From Prorocentrum cordatum (Eukaryota; Sar; Dinophyceae; Prorocentrales; Prorocentraceae), in assembly GCA_963575745.1 (NCBI GenBank), contig CAUYUJ010014262.1, positions 1 through 64,000 on the forward strand: DNA of 64,000 nt. Reading direction: 5' to 3'. Both the position numbers and the translations under genes were made by a program. Shown here piece by piece: positions 41,645-53,589 of this stretch. The stretch's first letter is position 1; the number at the start of each line of letters is the position of its first letter. The notes under the pieces are model-generated. The model worked only from the letters and a program-made list of their open reading frames with translations, did no database searches and was not told the DNA's origin.

Positions 41645-41850
41645 CCGAGTCGTGTTTTTCGGGAGCGGCCAAGAGGGGAGGGTCCAAGAGAGGGGGGTGC
41701 AAATCATGACTGGCGGCATGTGCGCGGCCCAGCGGGGGGGCCAGGGACGCAATGAAATAAGAAGAGGCGCCATGAAATCTGGGGAAATATCATGGCCCAC
41801 GCCATGATCTCCACCCCCCCCCTAGTCATCAACCCCCTCTTTGCCGCCCC
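41645..41850 (+). repeat. Dispersed repeat J, copy 3
   Basis: GGGTGCAAATCATGACTGGC, AATGAAATAAGAAGAGGCGC, CCCCCCTAGTCATC. Confidence 0.8.
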
Positions 41851-42322
41851 CGAGTCTTGACGGCCCCGAGGCCCGGCGAGGGCCCCCGGGAACCGAAATC
41901 TGCGACAAACCTCCGTCTTGAGTTCTTCCGTGCGTTGCATCTCCGGGTGCCTGGAGCGCCCCAGGTGCGTCCAGCCTCCTGGCGTGCCCCCAGACGTCCG
42001 ACGGTGTGCCTCTCTCTGCCGTGCGCGGTCCCGGGAGGGCGCGACCGCCTCCGCGAGGACGTTTTTTTTTGTTTTCTTTCTTTTCTTTTGTTTTTCTCTC
42101 TCTTTTTTATATGTTATTCTTTTTTTTTCGCCGCCCCCGGGTCCCGTTTCACTGATGGCCCCGAGGCCCAAGAACGGGCCGCGGAGGCCGAGCTCGGAGC
42201 ATCGTTTGTCCGACCTCTTTTTCCCCCGCGGCGTGGCCTGGGCCCCCACACTGGCCGATTCCCCCCCCTGGCCGCTCCCTTCGGGCATCGAGGGGTGTAT
42301 CCCCGACTGGGGTGGGAATTTG

Positions 42323-42489
42323 TGAAGGGGCCCTGGGACACACAAATAAATACACGCACAAATAAGAAAATTCCCAATATTTTCCCATGTGTTCTGGGTT
42401 TTTGTCTTCCCCCCCCCCACTTCCCATATTTCCTATATTTTCGGGGGAATCGAACATTAATTGTGTCTGTGTGTTTTTTCCCCTCCTGA
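42323..42489. mobile_element. Family C element
   Basis: TGAAGGGGCCCTGGGACACA left, TTTTTTCCCCTCCTGA right; AATTTG flanks. Confidence 0.86.
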
Positions 42490-43225
42490 ATTTGGTGGGG
42501 GCCTCGACACCGCATCTGACCGATGGCCCCGAGGCCCAAGAACGGGCCGCGGAGGCCGAGCTCCCAGACCCCCTCGAGCCAGGAAGCAATCACGACGGCA
42601 GGTTCCTCGCGGCTCTCCGCCCCTGGGGGGGCCCCAGCATTGCCGGCCTTCGGGGTCGTGATTACAAAAAAAACAGTCGGCAGGAAGGCCCGGTCCCAGA
42701 GAGGAGGTCCAGACCGCCGGGGGGGGTCCACGCCACGGAGAAATCACGACGTCGGGGGCCTGGGATCGAGGAGCTGCCGCGGGGACTGGAACAAAGGTGC
42801 GCCCGCGGAGCCTTGGCTCGCGGGCGACACCGCGGGCCCCCGGCGTCTGCTCGGGACGAGTCGGGCAGCCCCGGAGATGCCTCTCGGGGAGGCGCAGCTG
42901 CTGGAAGGCGTCCAGAGCCAAGAAGAAAGGCCTCCAGAAACCGCCGAAACACAGAGATCCAACGCATCGAAAAAAATCAAGACAGAGGTTTTTCTCAAAT
43001 TTCGGCTCTGAGGGGCCCTCGCCGGGCCTCGGGACCGTCAAAAAGTGACTCGGGACAAAAAACCGGTCCCGGGGAATGGGTCGGGACTTCCGGGGGCCCC
43101 GCATTGGAAAAATCACGACGTCGGACCTCTGGGAAGAACAGAGAAGGCACACCGTCGGGTCTGGGTCTGTCGGGGTCCTGGGCTTGTGCCGATTTGTCTT
43201 CCTCGATCCTCGGGGCGTCTGAGGA
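42490..43225. other. No gene; repeats G- and H-like
   Basis: 42510-42560 and 42990-43145 carry repeat H text (GATGGCCCCGAGGCCCAAGA; GGTCCCGGGGAATGGGTCGG). 42830-42915 resembles the 8140 repeat reversed. Confidence 0.55.
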
Positions 43226-43232
43226 GTCCACC

Positions 43233-43330
43233 TTGGAGGAGGAGGAGGAGGAGGAGGAGGAGGAGGAGGAGGAGCAGGAGGAGGAGGAGGAGGAGTAGGA
43301 GGAGGAGGAGGAGGAGGAGAAGGAGGAGGC
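43233..43330 (+). repeat. GGA triplet tract
   Basis: With GCAGGA and GTAGGA interruptions. Confidence 0.94.
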
Positions 43331-43736
43331 TCGCCGCCGAGCCTTCTCGTCCAGAGGTCCCAGGCCTCAGGGGTCGCAGGCGGTGAGGAGGTCGCTCGGG
43401 TGGAAAACGCCCGGGCCGCTCTGCCGGCACACGCCCGGTTGTGCAGTAGTGGTTGGTTTCTGCTGTCTGCTTGCGCAGTCAGGAACTACCCGAACAGACC
43501 TAACCACCATTTCGTAATCCGCCGGCCCCTGTGCGGGGCCACCAGGCTGCGAGGGTGAGGATCGCAGCTCCCTGCTCCAGTTGCAGTTTCCAGTTTCCAC
43601 ACTTGCAGTCCTACTTTCTGCTGCCTTACTGCAATTTTTTGCTGAACGCGCGAGGGGGGGAGTCCCAAGCCAGTTTTTTTTTCGCACAGATCGCGTTGTC
43701 TGAAGTCCTGGGGGGGCGTGGGACACGTCAAAATAT

Positions 43737-44272
43737 ATGATATTCGCGTCTCCGAGGCCATAATCCTTGCAAATTACGCCATATTCGCGTCCCCGCGTCC
43801 ATAAACCATGGTAAAGTATACAATAATCGCGTTCATGAAGCCATATTCCCTTGGAAATTACGGGATATTCGCGTCACCGAAGCCATAAGCCACAGTAAAT
43901 TAGCTAATATTCGCGCCCCCGAGACCATACATCCACGTGAAATGCTGAATACTCGCGCCTCCGAGGCCATAGACCTTTGAACATTATGCAAAATTCGAAT
44001 CCCCAGGGCAATACACCCTAGTCAATTACACAACATTTGCCCCCCCGAAGCCATACACCTATGTAAATTACAGAATATGTGGGTCCCCGAGGCCACCAAC
44101 CCTTGTATTTTTGCAATATTCGCGTCCCCGAAGCCATAACAAAGTATGCCATCTTTGCGTCCCCGAGGCCACACACTCTTTTAACTTACGCAATATCCGC
44201 GTCCCCGAAACTATCAACCATCGTAAATTACATAATATCTGCGCCACCGAAACCGTACACTTTTGTAAATAA
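43737..44272 (+). repeat. Minisatellite, ~41-bp unit, about 13 copies
   Basis: Unit: ATATTCGCGTCCCCGAGGCC, ATAAACC, then a variable GTAAATTACG stretch. Starts recur about every 41-42 bp (43743, 43786, 43827, 43868 and on). Divergence between units is 10-30%. Confidence 0.93.
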
Positions 44273-44936
44273 GTATTGGCTCTCGCGTGAAGTCCCGACA
44301 CTGCTTCACGCCAGCGTCCAGAGATCCCAACACAGCTCTGGCAAGTCCCATTCTAAGAGAGGGGGGCCGGCGGCATGGGGGCGAAGCCCTTGCGGATCTA
44401 CATGACGGTTGGCCAGTTATGCAGGCGGACAACGCAGGACCACCCACTACGCCAACCCGGGGATACAAAGTGGTGGTTGGGGACTTTGGATCCATAGTCT
44501 TTGTGATGCTGATTGTTTCTGGACGCTGGCTCAACCTCCAACGCTGCTGGCAAGGCTCCGGGTTGCGCGCGGACAGCTGCCCCTGACAGTCCTGGATGGC
44601 CTCAGCTCGATACCCCCCCCGAATACTCCCAGCTGGCCCCAGTGGGCCCCCCGAGCAGTCCGGGGCGGTCCTGACGCTTCGGCCATGGGGCGCAACGCGA
44701 CGCAGTGGCGACGCCAGCGGCGGCGCTGGGGCATTGATACCGCCCCGGGCTACTCGCGGGGGGCCCGTCGAGGCCAGCCGAGGCTTTCCCGGACTGGCTG
44801 GGGAGGCTGCCTGCGCCCCGAGATCCGACGCTGCCCAGAGACCTGAGCACCGCGAGGCGCAGGCGTAGCGCGGCGGCCGTGGCGCGCGCGGGCGCGGATC
44901 GCGTAGGGGAGCAGGGGGAGTCGATCAGGGGTCTTA

Positions 44937-47900
44937 TCAGCTTTCGCTCCTCTCATGCCAAACGTTGCGCCTCCAGACGGCCCGCTCGGGAACATGGCTA
45001 GACACGTGGCGCAATTGTTGGTGGGGGGCTGGGCCCGTCAACCCGTGGTCCCTGCGCTTCCTCGCCTCCTTCTGGCGACTCAGAGTGGCATGCCTAACCC
45101 GCCTCGAAATGAGTCGCATGCGCGGTGGCCAACCATCGCAGGCAAACGCATCCTCTTGTAGGTTATCTTCGTAGCCTTCAAGGCAGAGGCTGGGGCAGCG
45201 TGTGAATCCCTGCTCTGCGTGGCAGCGTAATCCGCACATCTGTTGCCTCTGGCGAGCTCACCGTGGCCCCGCCGATGGGCCCTGGCGTGCTCGACTCTCA
45301 GGATGTGCTGGAGGCCTCCGATGCCCTGCATCTTGGCCCAGATGGCCTCCCGCAGGTCCACGTTGGTGCGACGGGGGAAGATGCGCCAATCAGGGCCCGT
45401 TCGAAGCCCATCAGCGAGCCCGTTCGAATCGATATGCACTAGGATCGGCAGGATACAAACGAGCAGAGCTTGTAAACAAGGCAACATGCCCGGCCACGGT
45501 GGAGGATTGCATGGGGCCAGGCAGGGCCGCGCGCGCCAATGCCACTGCAGCTCTACCCTGGACTTGAGCGAAGCCCCATCCTGCACGAGCGCTCCCAGGC
45601 CAAGACCAAATTTTCTTGCGGGCGCCGTCTGTGAAGACCGTTCCGGCGATGAGGTTCGCATTCCCATGCTGCGCGCGCCACTGCGAGGTGCGGTTCCTGG
45701 GGGCATGGATGGCAAAAGCGATCGCCCGACGAGGCCTCGATCCCGCATCCGAGCGCCTGGTTCGCGAGGTGGGAATCCGCGGAGGTTCACTCCGTCGAAG
45801 ACCGCGTGCCTCTCCTCCTCGCTGCGCGCGCATGTCCTCATGGTATGCTGGCCGCCGCGTGCTACAGAAGAGCAGTGAAGGCACTGTGCATCTTCGCAGT
45901 ATCCGCATCGAAGAAGTCGGTCAGGGGGCGACATGCCTCAGCCAAAAGTGGCGCGGAGGATCCCAGCTTCACGCGCATCTGGAGCCCATGGCCTGTCGGG
46001 TGCTGGGGAATCTTGAGGGGATTCGGGAACATCGGCCCCTTCAGAATCACCATCGCGGTCTGGCGGCGCGCGCAAGGGGGCGGGGGGAGGGGGGGATGGG
46101 CTTCTCAGAAAGAGGCTGCTTCTTAGAAGGCGCCGGCCTTACATCTATCGATAAGGCCCGCGCCTTCTAGGAAGCAGGGGTGCTTCTAAGAAGCCCCCCC
46201 CCTCCCCCCCGCCCCCCTCCGCGCGTGGCTGAGTGGCCCTCGCTCTTGTGCGCCTTATGAAGCAACCGCGGGGCGGGCTCCGTCCACCCAGGGGCTCCTT
46301 GGGCCTCGTGCGCTCTCCCGAAAAAAGATGGGGCCGTCTGGCCCGTTGTTCCCGGGGCCTACGCACGGCCGCATCCCGAGCAAGCGTTTGGACCGATGAT
46401 GGGGCTGCCTTCCCCCGGCCCAATACGTCTCCCAGGTCGGTGCGCCAGAGGAACACCGATGTAGAAGTCCGTTGGAGGTCCCATGGGGGCCAATTGCATT
46501 GCCCCCGCAGGCCCAGCGACGCAATTCCAAGGCTCGTCAGTGCGATGCGCCTCTTGAATCTGACGTTTCCAGGCGAGGCCCCAGCAGCCATCGGGCAAAC
46601 TCCGGTCTCGCAACTACAGTGCCCACTGGCAAAGCGGCGCGACCCAGGCTTCCACCTGGCGTTCGGTGTACATGCTAGCCTGAAGCAGGCCTTGATCCAC
46701 GAGCTGGCCGAGGCGCCAGCAGGGTGCCATGCTTGCCGAGGAACCGCTCGCATCTAAGATACGAGCCGAAATGGGGCTCGCCAGCTCCGATGCAACGATT
46801 TTTTGCTGATGGTAGCGCTTACTTAACAAACTTGCTCGCGATGGGGCCAGCTCGTCGAATCAACCTGGCCCTGGGGGTCCTGCGCGGCGCGCGCCTGACC
46901 CGAGCCCGCAGTTCAGCGAATCTGAAAGCCCTGCCAGGGCCTACTTCGATTCGAGGCCTCCAGAGCGCAGCAATAGACGTAGCCCAGGGCCCCCGACTTA
47001 GCGCGCACGTCTACCTAATTTTTGGGAGCTGCGGGGAACTTTCATCTTGCGTCGATCTGCTGGTAATCCCATATCATCAATAATGTATACCACAAGCCCA
47101 GGCACCTTAATAGCCCACGGAACTGCAATAGCAACAGTGCCCGTGATAGAGAAAGTGATTTCGTCAACATAAAGGTCGCTAGTGCGCCGCAGGTGCGCAG
47201 CATGCCTGGCAGAACGCCGAGCGGACCGAGCGTGACACAGCGATGGGCGAACGCGGCAAAGGCGCGCCCTGGGGGCGCGCCGCGCGACGTCCAAACTTCG
47301 GCAGTGGAGCTGCTGTCCCAGGAAAGCCGCCGCGCGCCCATGGGCGCGCGAATGGCGGAAGCCATGAGCTGGCCAGGGGGCCCGAACACACGGGCAGCTC
47401 GAAGTAACTGAATCCATGGTGCTTTGCCGGAACACTTCTCAATGTCCACTATGGCGTGTACAGAGGCTGGGGAGTCCGGGCCTTCGCGCCCACCCCTCCC
47501 TCTGCCTGCGCGAGAACTGTAGCAGGGGCGTCGGTGGGTCGACGCAGGCTCGGAGCCCGCCCGCGAGCTCGAGAGACCCGACTTTCTGCCCGCAGGCGAT
47601 GCGTGGAGGGAAGTGGGGTAATTTGTCGATCGCCCCCCAACTGGTTTGGCGAGATGGACAGTGCTAGCGTGGGCCAGCCGGGAGGGCCAGCATCCAAAAA
47701 CTTCACGAACATAGAGGAAGTCGCCGAGCACCGACAAGGCTGCGTTGGATGCACGCGCCCAACGGCGCGGTCTGAAACGATCTGCTCCAGCCGCCGTCGA
47801 AGGGTGCATTGCTGAACAGGTTGACGCAGCTCTGAACTTCTGAATGGCGGCAGCCTGGGTCCGCGGGTGCACGGGCGTCGCGTGTCCTCCACAAGGCCGC

Positions 47901-47960
47901 CCCCCTCGAGCTCTCCATGTACGCTGGGCGCCAAGGTGCCGAGGGCCTCTCCCTGGCCTT
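44937..47960 (-). pseudogene. Decayed retroelement with reverse transcriptase and RNase H, several frameshifts
   Basis: Minus-strand order: VHLAKPVGG and DRQITPLPSTHRL (fingers, about 47.6 kb); VDIEKCSGKAPWIQLLRAAR (motif A, VDIE at 47449-47438); SRGAPPGRAFA (motif B); LYVDEITFS (motif C, YVDE at 47171-47160); a connection region with CRILDASG-type fragments to 46.6 kb; a Cys-rich fragment near 45.9 kb; RNase H start VFTDGARKK (about 45640) and HIDSNGLADGL (about 45435), then LARGNRCADYAA; and a tail GPAPHQQLRHV (about 45000). Frames change at least four times. At the RNase H glutamate position this copy reads STVAGHVAL, so the acid seems lost. This is a class common in dinoflagellates, by memory of its motifs. 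Confidence 0.8.
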
Positions 47961-48064
47961 GCCGAACGTGCGCCCATGCCCTCGTTTAGTTCGACAGCGT
48001 CACCAGCAGTGCTCGATGGGCCCAAGGAGATGTGAAAAACGGTGAAGCATTCCACCCTGTAGAC

Positions 48065-49050
48065 ATAGGAGGAAGGAGGAGGAGGAGGAGGAGGAGGAGG
48101 AGGAGGAGGAGAAAAAAGAAGAGGAGGGATGAGGAGGAGGCGGAGGAGGAGGAGTGTGAGAAAGAGGAGGTGGAGGAGGGGGAGGAGGGGGATGAGAAGG
48201 CGGCGGAGGAGGAGGTGGAGGAGGAAAAGGGGATGGAGGAGGAGGCCCCAATCACCAATTTGGAACACACTGCCTTGCGCCCGACGAAGGAGAGGAGGAG
48301 GAGGAGGGCGAGGAGGGGGAGGAGGAGAGAGGAGGATAAAAAGGATGAGGTTGAGGAGGAGGAGGCGGATGAGGAGGACGAGGAGGAGGTGGAGGAGGAC
48401 GTTGAAGAGGAGGCCCCAGCAACCAGCTCGGAAAGCATTGTCTCGCGCCCGACGAAGGGGAGGAGGAGGGGGAGAAGGAGGGGGGGGAAGGAGGAGGAGG
48501 AGGAGGAGGAGGAGGAGGAGGAGGAGGAGGAGGAGGAGGAGGAGGAAGAGGAGGGGAAGGAGAGGAAGAGGAGGTGGAGGAGGCTCCAACCACCATGTCG
48601 GAAAGCACAGTCTTGCGCCCGACGAAGGGGACTAGTACGGGGATGAGGAAGGAGAGGAGGAGAAGGAGGAAGTAGAGGAGGAGGGGGAGCAGGGAGAGAA
48701 GGTGGAGGAGGAGTCGGATGAGGAGGAGGAGGAGGAGGTGGGCAGGATGAGGAGGCGGAGGAGGAGGCCACAAACACCATTTTAGAAAGCACCGTCTCGC
48801 GCCCAACGAAGGGGAAGAGGAGGGGGAGGGCGAAGACGAGGACGAGGAGGAAGAAGAGGAAGAGGAGGAGGAGGAGGAGGAGGAGGAGGAGGAGGAGGAC
48901 GAGGAGGAAGGAGAGGAGGAGGAGGAGGAGGAGGGGGTGGAATAGGAGGAGGGGTGGAAGAGGAGAGGAGGTGCAGGAGAAGGAGGTTGCAGGAGGAGGA
49001 GGAGGAGGAGGGGGAGGAGGAGGAGCAGGAGGATGATGAGGAGGAGGAGG
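48065..49050 (+). repeat. GGA-rich field carrying the 51-bp modules
   Basis: Purine-rich plus strand for nearly 1 kb, interrupted only by the five modules. Confidence 0.93.
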
Positions 49051-49102
49051 AGGAGGCCCCAACCACCATTTCGGAGATCACCGTCTCGCACTCGACGAAG
49101 GT
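48241..49102. repeat. Five copies of a 51-bp module separated by GGA tracts
   Basis: Copies at about 48241-48291, 48410-48460, 48580-48630, 48764-48814 and 49052-49102. On the minus strand each can read like FVGRETVLSEMVVGA, but the first offsets are 170, 170 and 183 bp, so the copies are not in one frame. Linkers are GGA triplets of 120-240 bp. Plus-strand reading gives EEAPTTISE-like strings. A repeat for certain; coding unproven. Confidence 0.85.
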
Positions 49103-49247
49103 AGGGTGCCGCGGCGACCTCGCGGGGTTGTCTGGGCTCTGGGGCACACGGCACGGCAGCACGGCGGTGAGCTCCTGCTCCCGCTCCGAGGCCTCGGAAT
49201 GGAGCAGCGCCCTGGCCCTGTGCGCGGGCTCCTGTCGGGCCAAGCCT

Positions 49248-49478
49248 TCTTCTTCTTCTTCTTCTCCTCCTTTTCCTCCTCATGCTCCTCCTCCTCCTCC
49301 TGGTCCTGCTCCTCCTCCTCCTCCGCCTCCTCCTCCTCCTTCTCCCCCTTCTCCTCCTCCTCCTCCTCCTCCTCCTCTTCTCCCTCCTCCTTCTCCTCCT
49401 TCTCCTCCTTTTCATTCCTCCTCCTCTTCCTCCTCCTCCTCCTCCTCTTCCTCCTCCTCTCCCTCCCCCTCCTCCAGG
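49248..49478. repeat. CTC/TTC tract
   Basis: Strand asymmetry switches here from purine-rich (before 49060) to pyrimidine-rich on the plus strand. Confidence 0.94.
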
Positions 49479-49479
49479 G

Positions 49480-49944
49480 GCGACCATGTTGAAGCCCCTG
49501 GGGGGCTTGCCAGACCACGGGGGATGTTCGTCTTCGGGCGGGGCCCCGCGGAGTCCTCGAAGAGCCAAACCCTGCTGTCGTTCTTCGGGGCAATCCATGT
49601 GAAGGGTCCCAGAGGCCATGGCTGCATGTCTAACCAAACACACGGGATTTCAGGATCGTCCAAGATACGTGTTGGTGATAACTGTTCACTGTGCATGCTG
49701 GTGAGGTACTTGAACACGCGCAATCTACAGTAGACCTTGCCGATGCCTACGACGTCGTCCACAAATCTACGTTGGCGTAATTCTATGGAGCCTGGTTGTG
49801 ATGAAACAGCGAGGTCAGATGATGTAAACCGCTCGGAGTGTTTTTTTTGGCCTGCATCTCGAACCGCGACATGAGTGTGGGTAGCGCAACTCCTGATAGA
49901 ACACCACCAATCGGAAAGCTTCGAAGTTCATACACAATGCCACG
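49480..49944 (-). pseudogene. Third reverse-transcriptase fragment (FVDD type)
   Basis: FRGIVYELRSFPIGGVLSG (motif-B-like) runs to QAKKNTP, where an A8 run (plus-strand T8 near 49842-49849) shifts the frame. The next frame reads SSQPGSIELRQRRFVDDVVG, then CRLRVFKYLTSMHSEQL, CVWLDMQPW and NDSRVWLF. FVDD is a canonical motif C, and WLD...WLF following is typical of a dinoflagellate RT group. The fragment is continued by a CTC tract at its 3' side and a family G repeat at its 5' side. Confidence 0.72.
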
Positions 49945-50230
49945 AAACATTGCAACATCGTGCAAGAACTCGACTGGAACCCTGGACCCCATCTTCCCGC
50001 GGCATCTTTCCGGCCAGATCGATCCGAGAGAGTCCCAGGGCCCGAAGCAAAGCAAATGCACCCGTTGCGAACAGCATGCGAGGCCAGGATTTCAAAGTCG
50101 GCCCAACCCCTGAGGTTTTCGGGTCATAGCTCGGCTCTGCGGGGGCCGTTCCGGCAACTCTGGAACGCCCTCGGCGAAGCGCACCTGCTGGGAATCATCC
50201 CGAGGCTCGACGACTGGCGAGACACAACGA
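49925..50230 (+). repeat. Dispersed repeat G, forward copy
   Basis: CATTGCAACATCGTGCAAGA, CTGGACCCCATCTTCCCGCG, GGGCCCGAAGCAAAGCAAAT, then GGTCATAGCTCGGCTCTGCG and GAACGCCCTCGGCGAAGC. Confidence 0.8.
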
Positions 50231-50859
50231 CAACGCCAGGATCTCAGGGTGTAGCGACCTATCCGGGTCCTGGGCCCGCCCGATTGGCCCCAGCGGAGAC
50301 GTCACTCTTTGGCGCAGGCCGTCCTGGCGGCCCATGCACCTCTGGGCGCCGAAGTCTCTGCGCTCGATGCCTGCGCCGCCGCTGTCCCGGGAGGTGCTGC
50401 GCTCGAAGCTGGTGCCCACGGGGCCTGGGGCCACGAGATCTGCGCAGATCAGCCGACCTCGGCCCGGCCCTCCCCCTGAGATCCTGGCGTCGCAGAGCTC
50501 TCAAGACTGGCGATTTTGCCCTGCTTCGGGCCCTGGGGCCCTCACGGATCGCAGCGGCTCAAGGCAGAGTGCCGCAACAGGACAGGGTGCACGGATCCGG
50601 TCGAGACGTTTGCATGAGGTGCTGCTATTTGATCTCGGGGTCCCCTGGGCCCAGGAGCGGTACATTGCGCCCCCGTGGGCTTAAGCCCGGGAGGCGCATG
50701 CGCTGATTCTGCGTCCAAGATGGGCCAGGCCACGCCTGGCGGACATGTACTCAGACATCTGACGACGCGTTTTCTGTTTTATGAAAGCGCGGCCCCAGGC
50801 GGCCCCGATTGAGAAATCAGATCGTGAGGAGGGCTTGGAGCACGTATACGATCGGGGCC

Positions 50860-51050
50860 TTTTGCTTGGCGTGTCGCGGCGGCGGCTCCGGCGACACGCC
50901 ATGTCCGCCAAGCAAGCGGATAGCGTTTCGCTCCGCTCCGCAGGCCAGGAAGCTCGCAAACGATCGTAACGCTGACGCTTAGGGACTAGGGCGTGGTTAG
51001 CGTGTCGCGCCCGCAGAGTGGTGGGCCAGAGCCAGCGGAACGACACGCTG
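50860..51050 (+). repeat. Repeat M
   Basis: TTGCTTGGCGTGTCGCGG, CCGGCGACACGCCATGTCCG, then TTAGCGTGTCGC...GCGGAACGACACGCTGAG. Related text at 22085-22240 and 22500-22570 in the channel intron. Confidence 0.7.
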
Positions 51051-51054
51051 AGTA

Positions 51055-51440
51055 CACCCAGACATCTGACGTTGTAATTCGTTCACAGCGTGGCTCCCCA
51101 GAGGTCTGAACCCCTTCCCGGGGAGCGGCTTTTCATCCTCAACCGCTCTCTGACGACCCCGAGGCCCGGCGAGGGCCCCCAGAGGCTGCGCATTTGTAAA
51201 CACCGCCCGCCGTTTCCATTTTTCCCTGGCAGCAAGCAAGACGAAGCCAGGACGAGGACACCATCGTGTGCGGATGTATCGAGAATCTCTGAGATCCGGC
51301 GGCTCTGGAAAATGTCTCGGGCGTTGCGGCCTCCTCAGAGCGTTCTGGAACGCTTTGAGAGCGTCGCGGAACGCTCTCGAACGGATTCCCAGACCTCCCA
51401 CGTCATGATTTTTTCATGACGTGAGCTTCCAGCTGTCTGC
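51055..51440 (+). repeat. Dispersed repeat H, long copy
   Basis: CCCGAGGCCCGGCGAGGGCC, GAACGCTTTGAGAGCG, CATGATTTTTTCATGACGTG. Parts also at 41855-41945, 42990-43145, 54895-55060, 56770-56900 and 58950-59065. Confidence 0.72.
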
Positions 51441-51716
51441 ACCCATTTCCCGGGACCGGTTTCTCATCCCGAGTCGTTTTGTTGACGGTCCCAAAAGCCA
51501 GTAAGGGCCCCCAAAGGCAGAAAATAGTGAAAAACCTCCCATCGTGATCTTTTGATGACCCGAGGGGGTCTGGGTTAATCATTGTCCTAGCCCCGCCCGA
51601 TCGTTTCCTGACAACAATCGAGTCGGGTATCGTCTACAACATATATTGACCCCAGAGTTGAGGTTCGCGTCGGACCATACGTGGAATGTTCGTAGATCTA
51701 CGAACATTCAAAAACA

Positions 51717-51800
51717 TCCTCCTCCTCCTCCTCCTCCTCCTCCTCCTCCTCCTCCTCCCCTATCCTCCTCCTTCTCCTCCCTCCCTCCCTCCCTCCCTCC
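51717..51800. repeat. CTC/CCCT tract running into the gap
   Basis: Resembles 22616-22776. Confidence 0.92.
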
Positions 51801-51900
51801 NNNNNNNNNNNNNNNNNNNNNNNNNNNNNNNNNNNNNNNNNNNNNNNNNNNNNNNNNNNNNNNNNNNNNNNNNNNNNNNNNNNNNNNNNNNNNNNNNNNN
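51801..51900. other. Assembly gap (100 N)
   Basis: Exactly 100 N, the usual placeholder for unknown size, inside a low-complexity tract. Confidence 0.99.
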
Positions 51901-52860
51901 GAGCAGAAGGCTGAGGTGGGGAAGGAGGTAGCAAGCATCAGATGTGTCGTCAGCATCCGTACCACCGAGAGCCCAAAGCATCCTCATCATCGCCGGCATC
52001 GTCGCTGGCATCATCTCCAGCAACATGATCATCGTAGACGTGCGGGGTGCTGGTATGCCGCCCAAGCCGTTGAGACCGCCCTGGACCATTCTGGAGGCAT
52101 GTTGAGGCCAGCTGGAACCACTCTGGGGGCCTTAGATCCGACGCCGCCAAAACATACAACGGCACGAAACATCACGACCATAACACCTAGAACTCACGTT
52201 TCTGCGGCATCTTCCGAGCCTGGTCGACCTGTGATGGTCCCAAGGCCCGAAGCCCAGCGACGACGCCCGTGACGTGACATGCTTGCGACGCCCGGATCTC
52301 AAGGTGTTCAGGCCAGCTGGGACTACCTGGGGCCTCCTCCTCCTCCTCCTCCTCCTCCTCCTAGGCTGTCGGAGGCGACGATGGGGGCGAATAGCCCAGG
52401 GGAGGGCAATACATGCATCCAGGAGCGCCGATTTTGCATGCCTTCGGCGAGGCTCCCTGGCGGATACGTGTGATGCCCGCGCCTGCCCTGAGACCCGGAG
52501 TGGCGAAAAAATGGCAACGTCGCAACAAATCACGCCTGGAGCCCCAGACAACATCTCTCCGCGTCATCTTTCGAAGCGGATCGATCTGTGAGGATCCCGG
52601 GGCCCGATGCGAGGCGAAAACGCCTGGAGCGAGACAATGGCGCCGCCAGGGTCTCAGGGTGGGCTGTTCGCCCCCTTCTCGTCGGTCGCCTCCGAGGGCT
52701 CCAGTGCGCCCCGGGAGGCCTCCGCCGGGCCCCGCCCAAGCACGGGGTGCCTCGCAGGGGGCGAGCTCCATGGCCGTGCCGCGCCCCGCGAGGAAGGCGG
52801 GCCCAGAGCTCGAGCCACAACACGGGGGCCATCCGTGCAGCCGAAGCATGGGCGACGAAA
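51901..52860. other. No gene; repeat G fragments
   Basis: 52200-52340 and 52480-52640 carry repeat G text; a short CTC patch lies at 52335-52361. Confidence 0.55.
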
Positions 52861-52863
52861 CGG

Positions 52864-53403
52864 AGGGGGTCAGAGGAGGGGGAGGAGGAGGGGGAGGGGG
52901 AGGGAGAGAGGGAGGAGAGGCAGGAGGAGGAGGAGGAGGAAGGAGAAGGAGGAGAGAGGAGGAAGGGGAGGAGGAGGGGGAGGAGGAGGAGGAGGATGAG
53001 GAGGAGGAGGAGGAGGAGGAGGAGAAGGAGGAGGTAGGAGGAGGAGGAGGAGGAGGAGGAGGAGAGGAGAAGGAGGAGGAGGAGGGAAAAGGAGGGGGAG
53101 GAAGGGAGGAGGAGGAGGAGGAGGAGGAGGAAGAGGAGGAGGAGGAGGAGGAGGAGGAGGGAGGAGGAGGAGGAGGAGGGGGAGGAGGAGGGGAGAAGGA
53201 GGGAGGAGGAGGGGGCAGGAGGAGGAGGAGGGGGAGGGGGGAGGGGAGGGGGAGGGAGGAGGAGGAGGAGGAGGAGGAGGAGAGGAGGAGGAGGAGGAGG
53301 AGGAGGAGGCGGAGGAGGAGGAGGAGAGAGGAGGAGGAGGAGGAGGAAGGGAGGAGGAGGAGGAGGAGGAGGGGGAGGAGGAGGAGGAGGAGGAGGAGGA
53401 GGA
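52864..53403 (+). repeat. GGA tract, 540 bp
   Basis: Imperfect GGA. CGAAACGG occurs at both edges (52856-52863, 53407-53414). Confidence 0.95.
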
Positions 53404-53589
53404 ATGCGAAACGGCATCGGTCCGCATCTATACCAATTGCTAGTTCTGGGGGTACGCGCGCTCTCTTCTAGGCTTTAGAAGACCGACCTGTACTGAATTC
53501 TTGAATTCCTCTTTCTGCAGACTCCTGCCAACCGTACCCCCGCGTGTACTTTCGCCCGACAGCCAGAGGGGCGCAGGATTCCGAGGGGG

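Noticed and set aside
45421-45440. CCGTTCGAATCGAT as a possible tRNA T-arm
   Set aside because: No acceptor or anticodon stem can be formed around it; it lies in the RNase H coding remnant.
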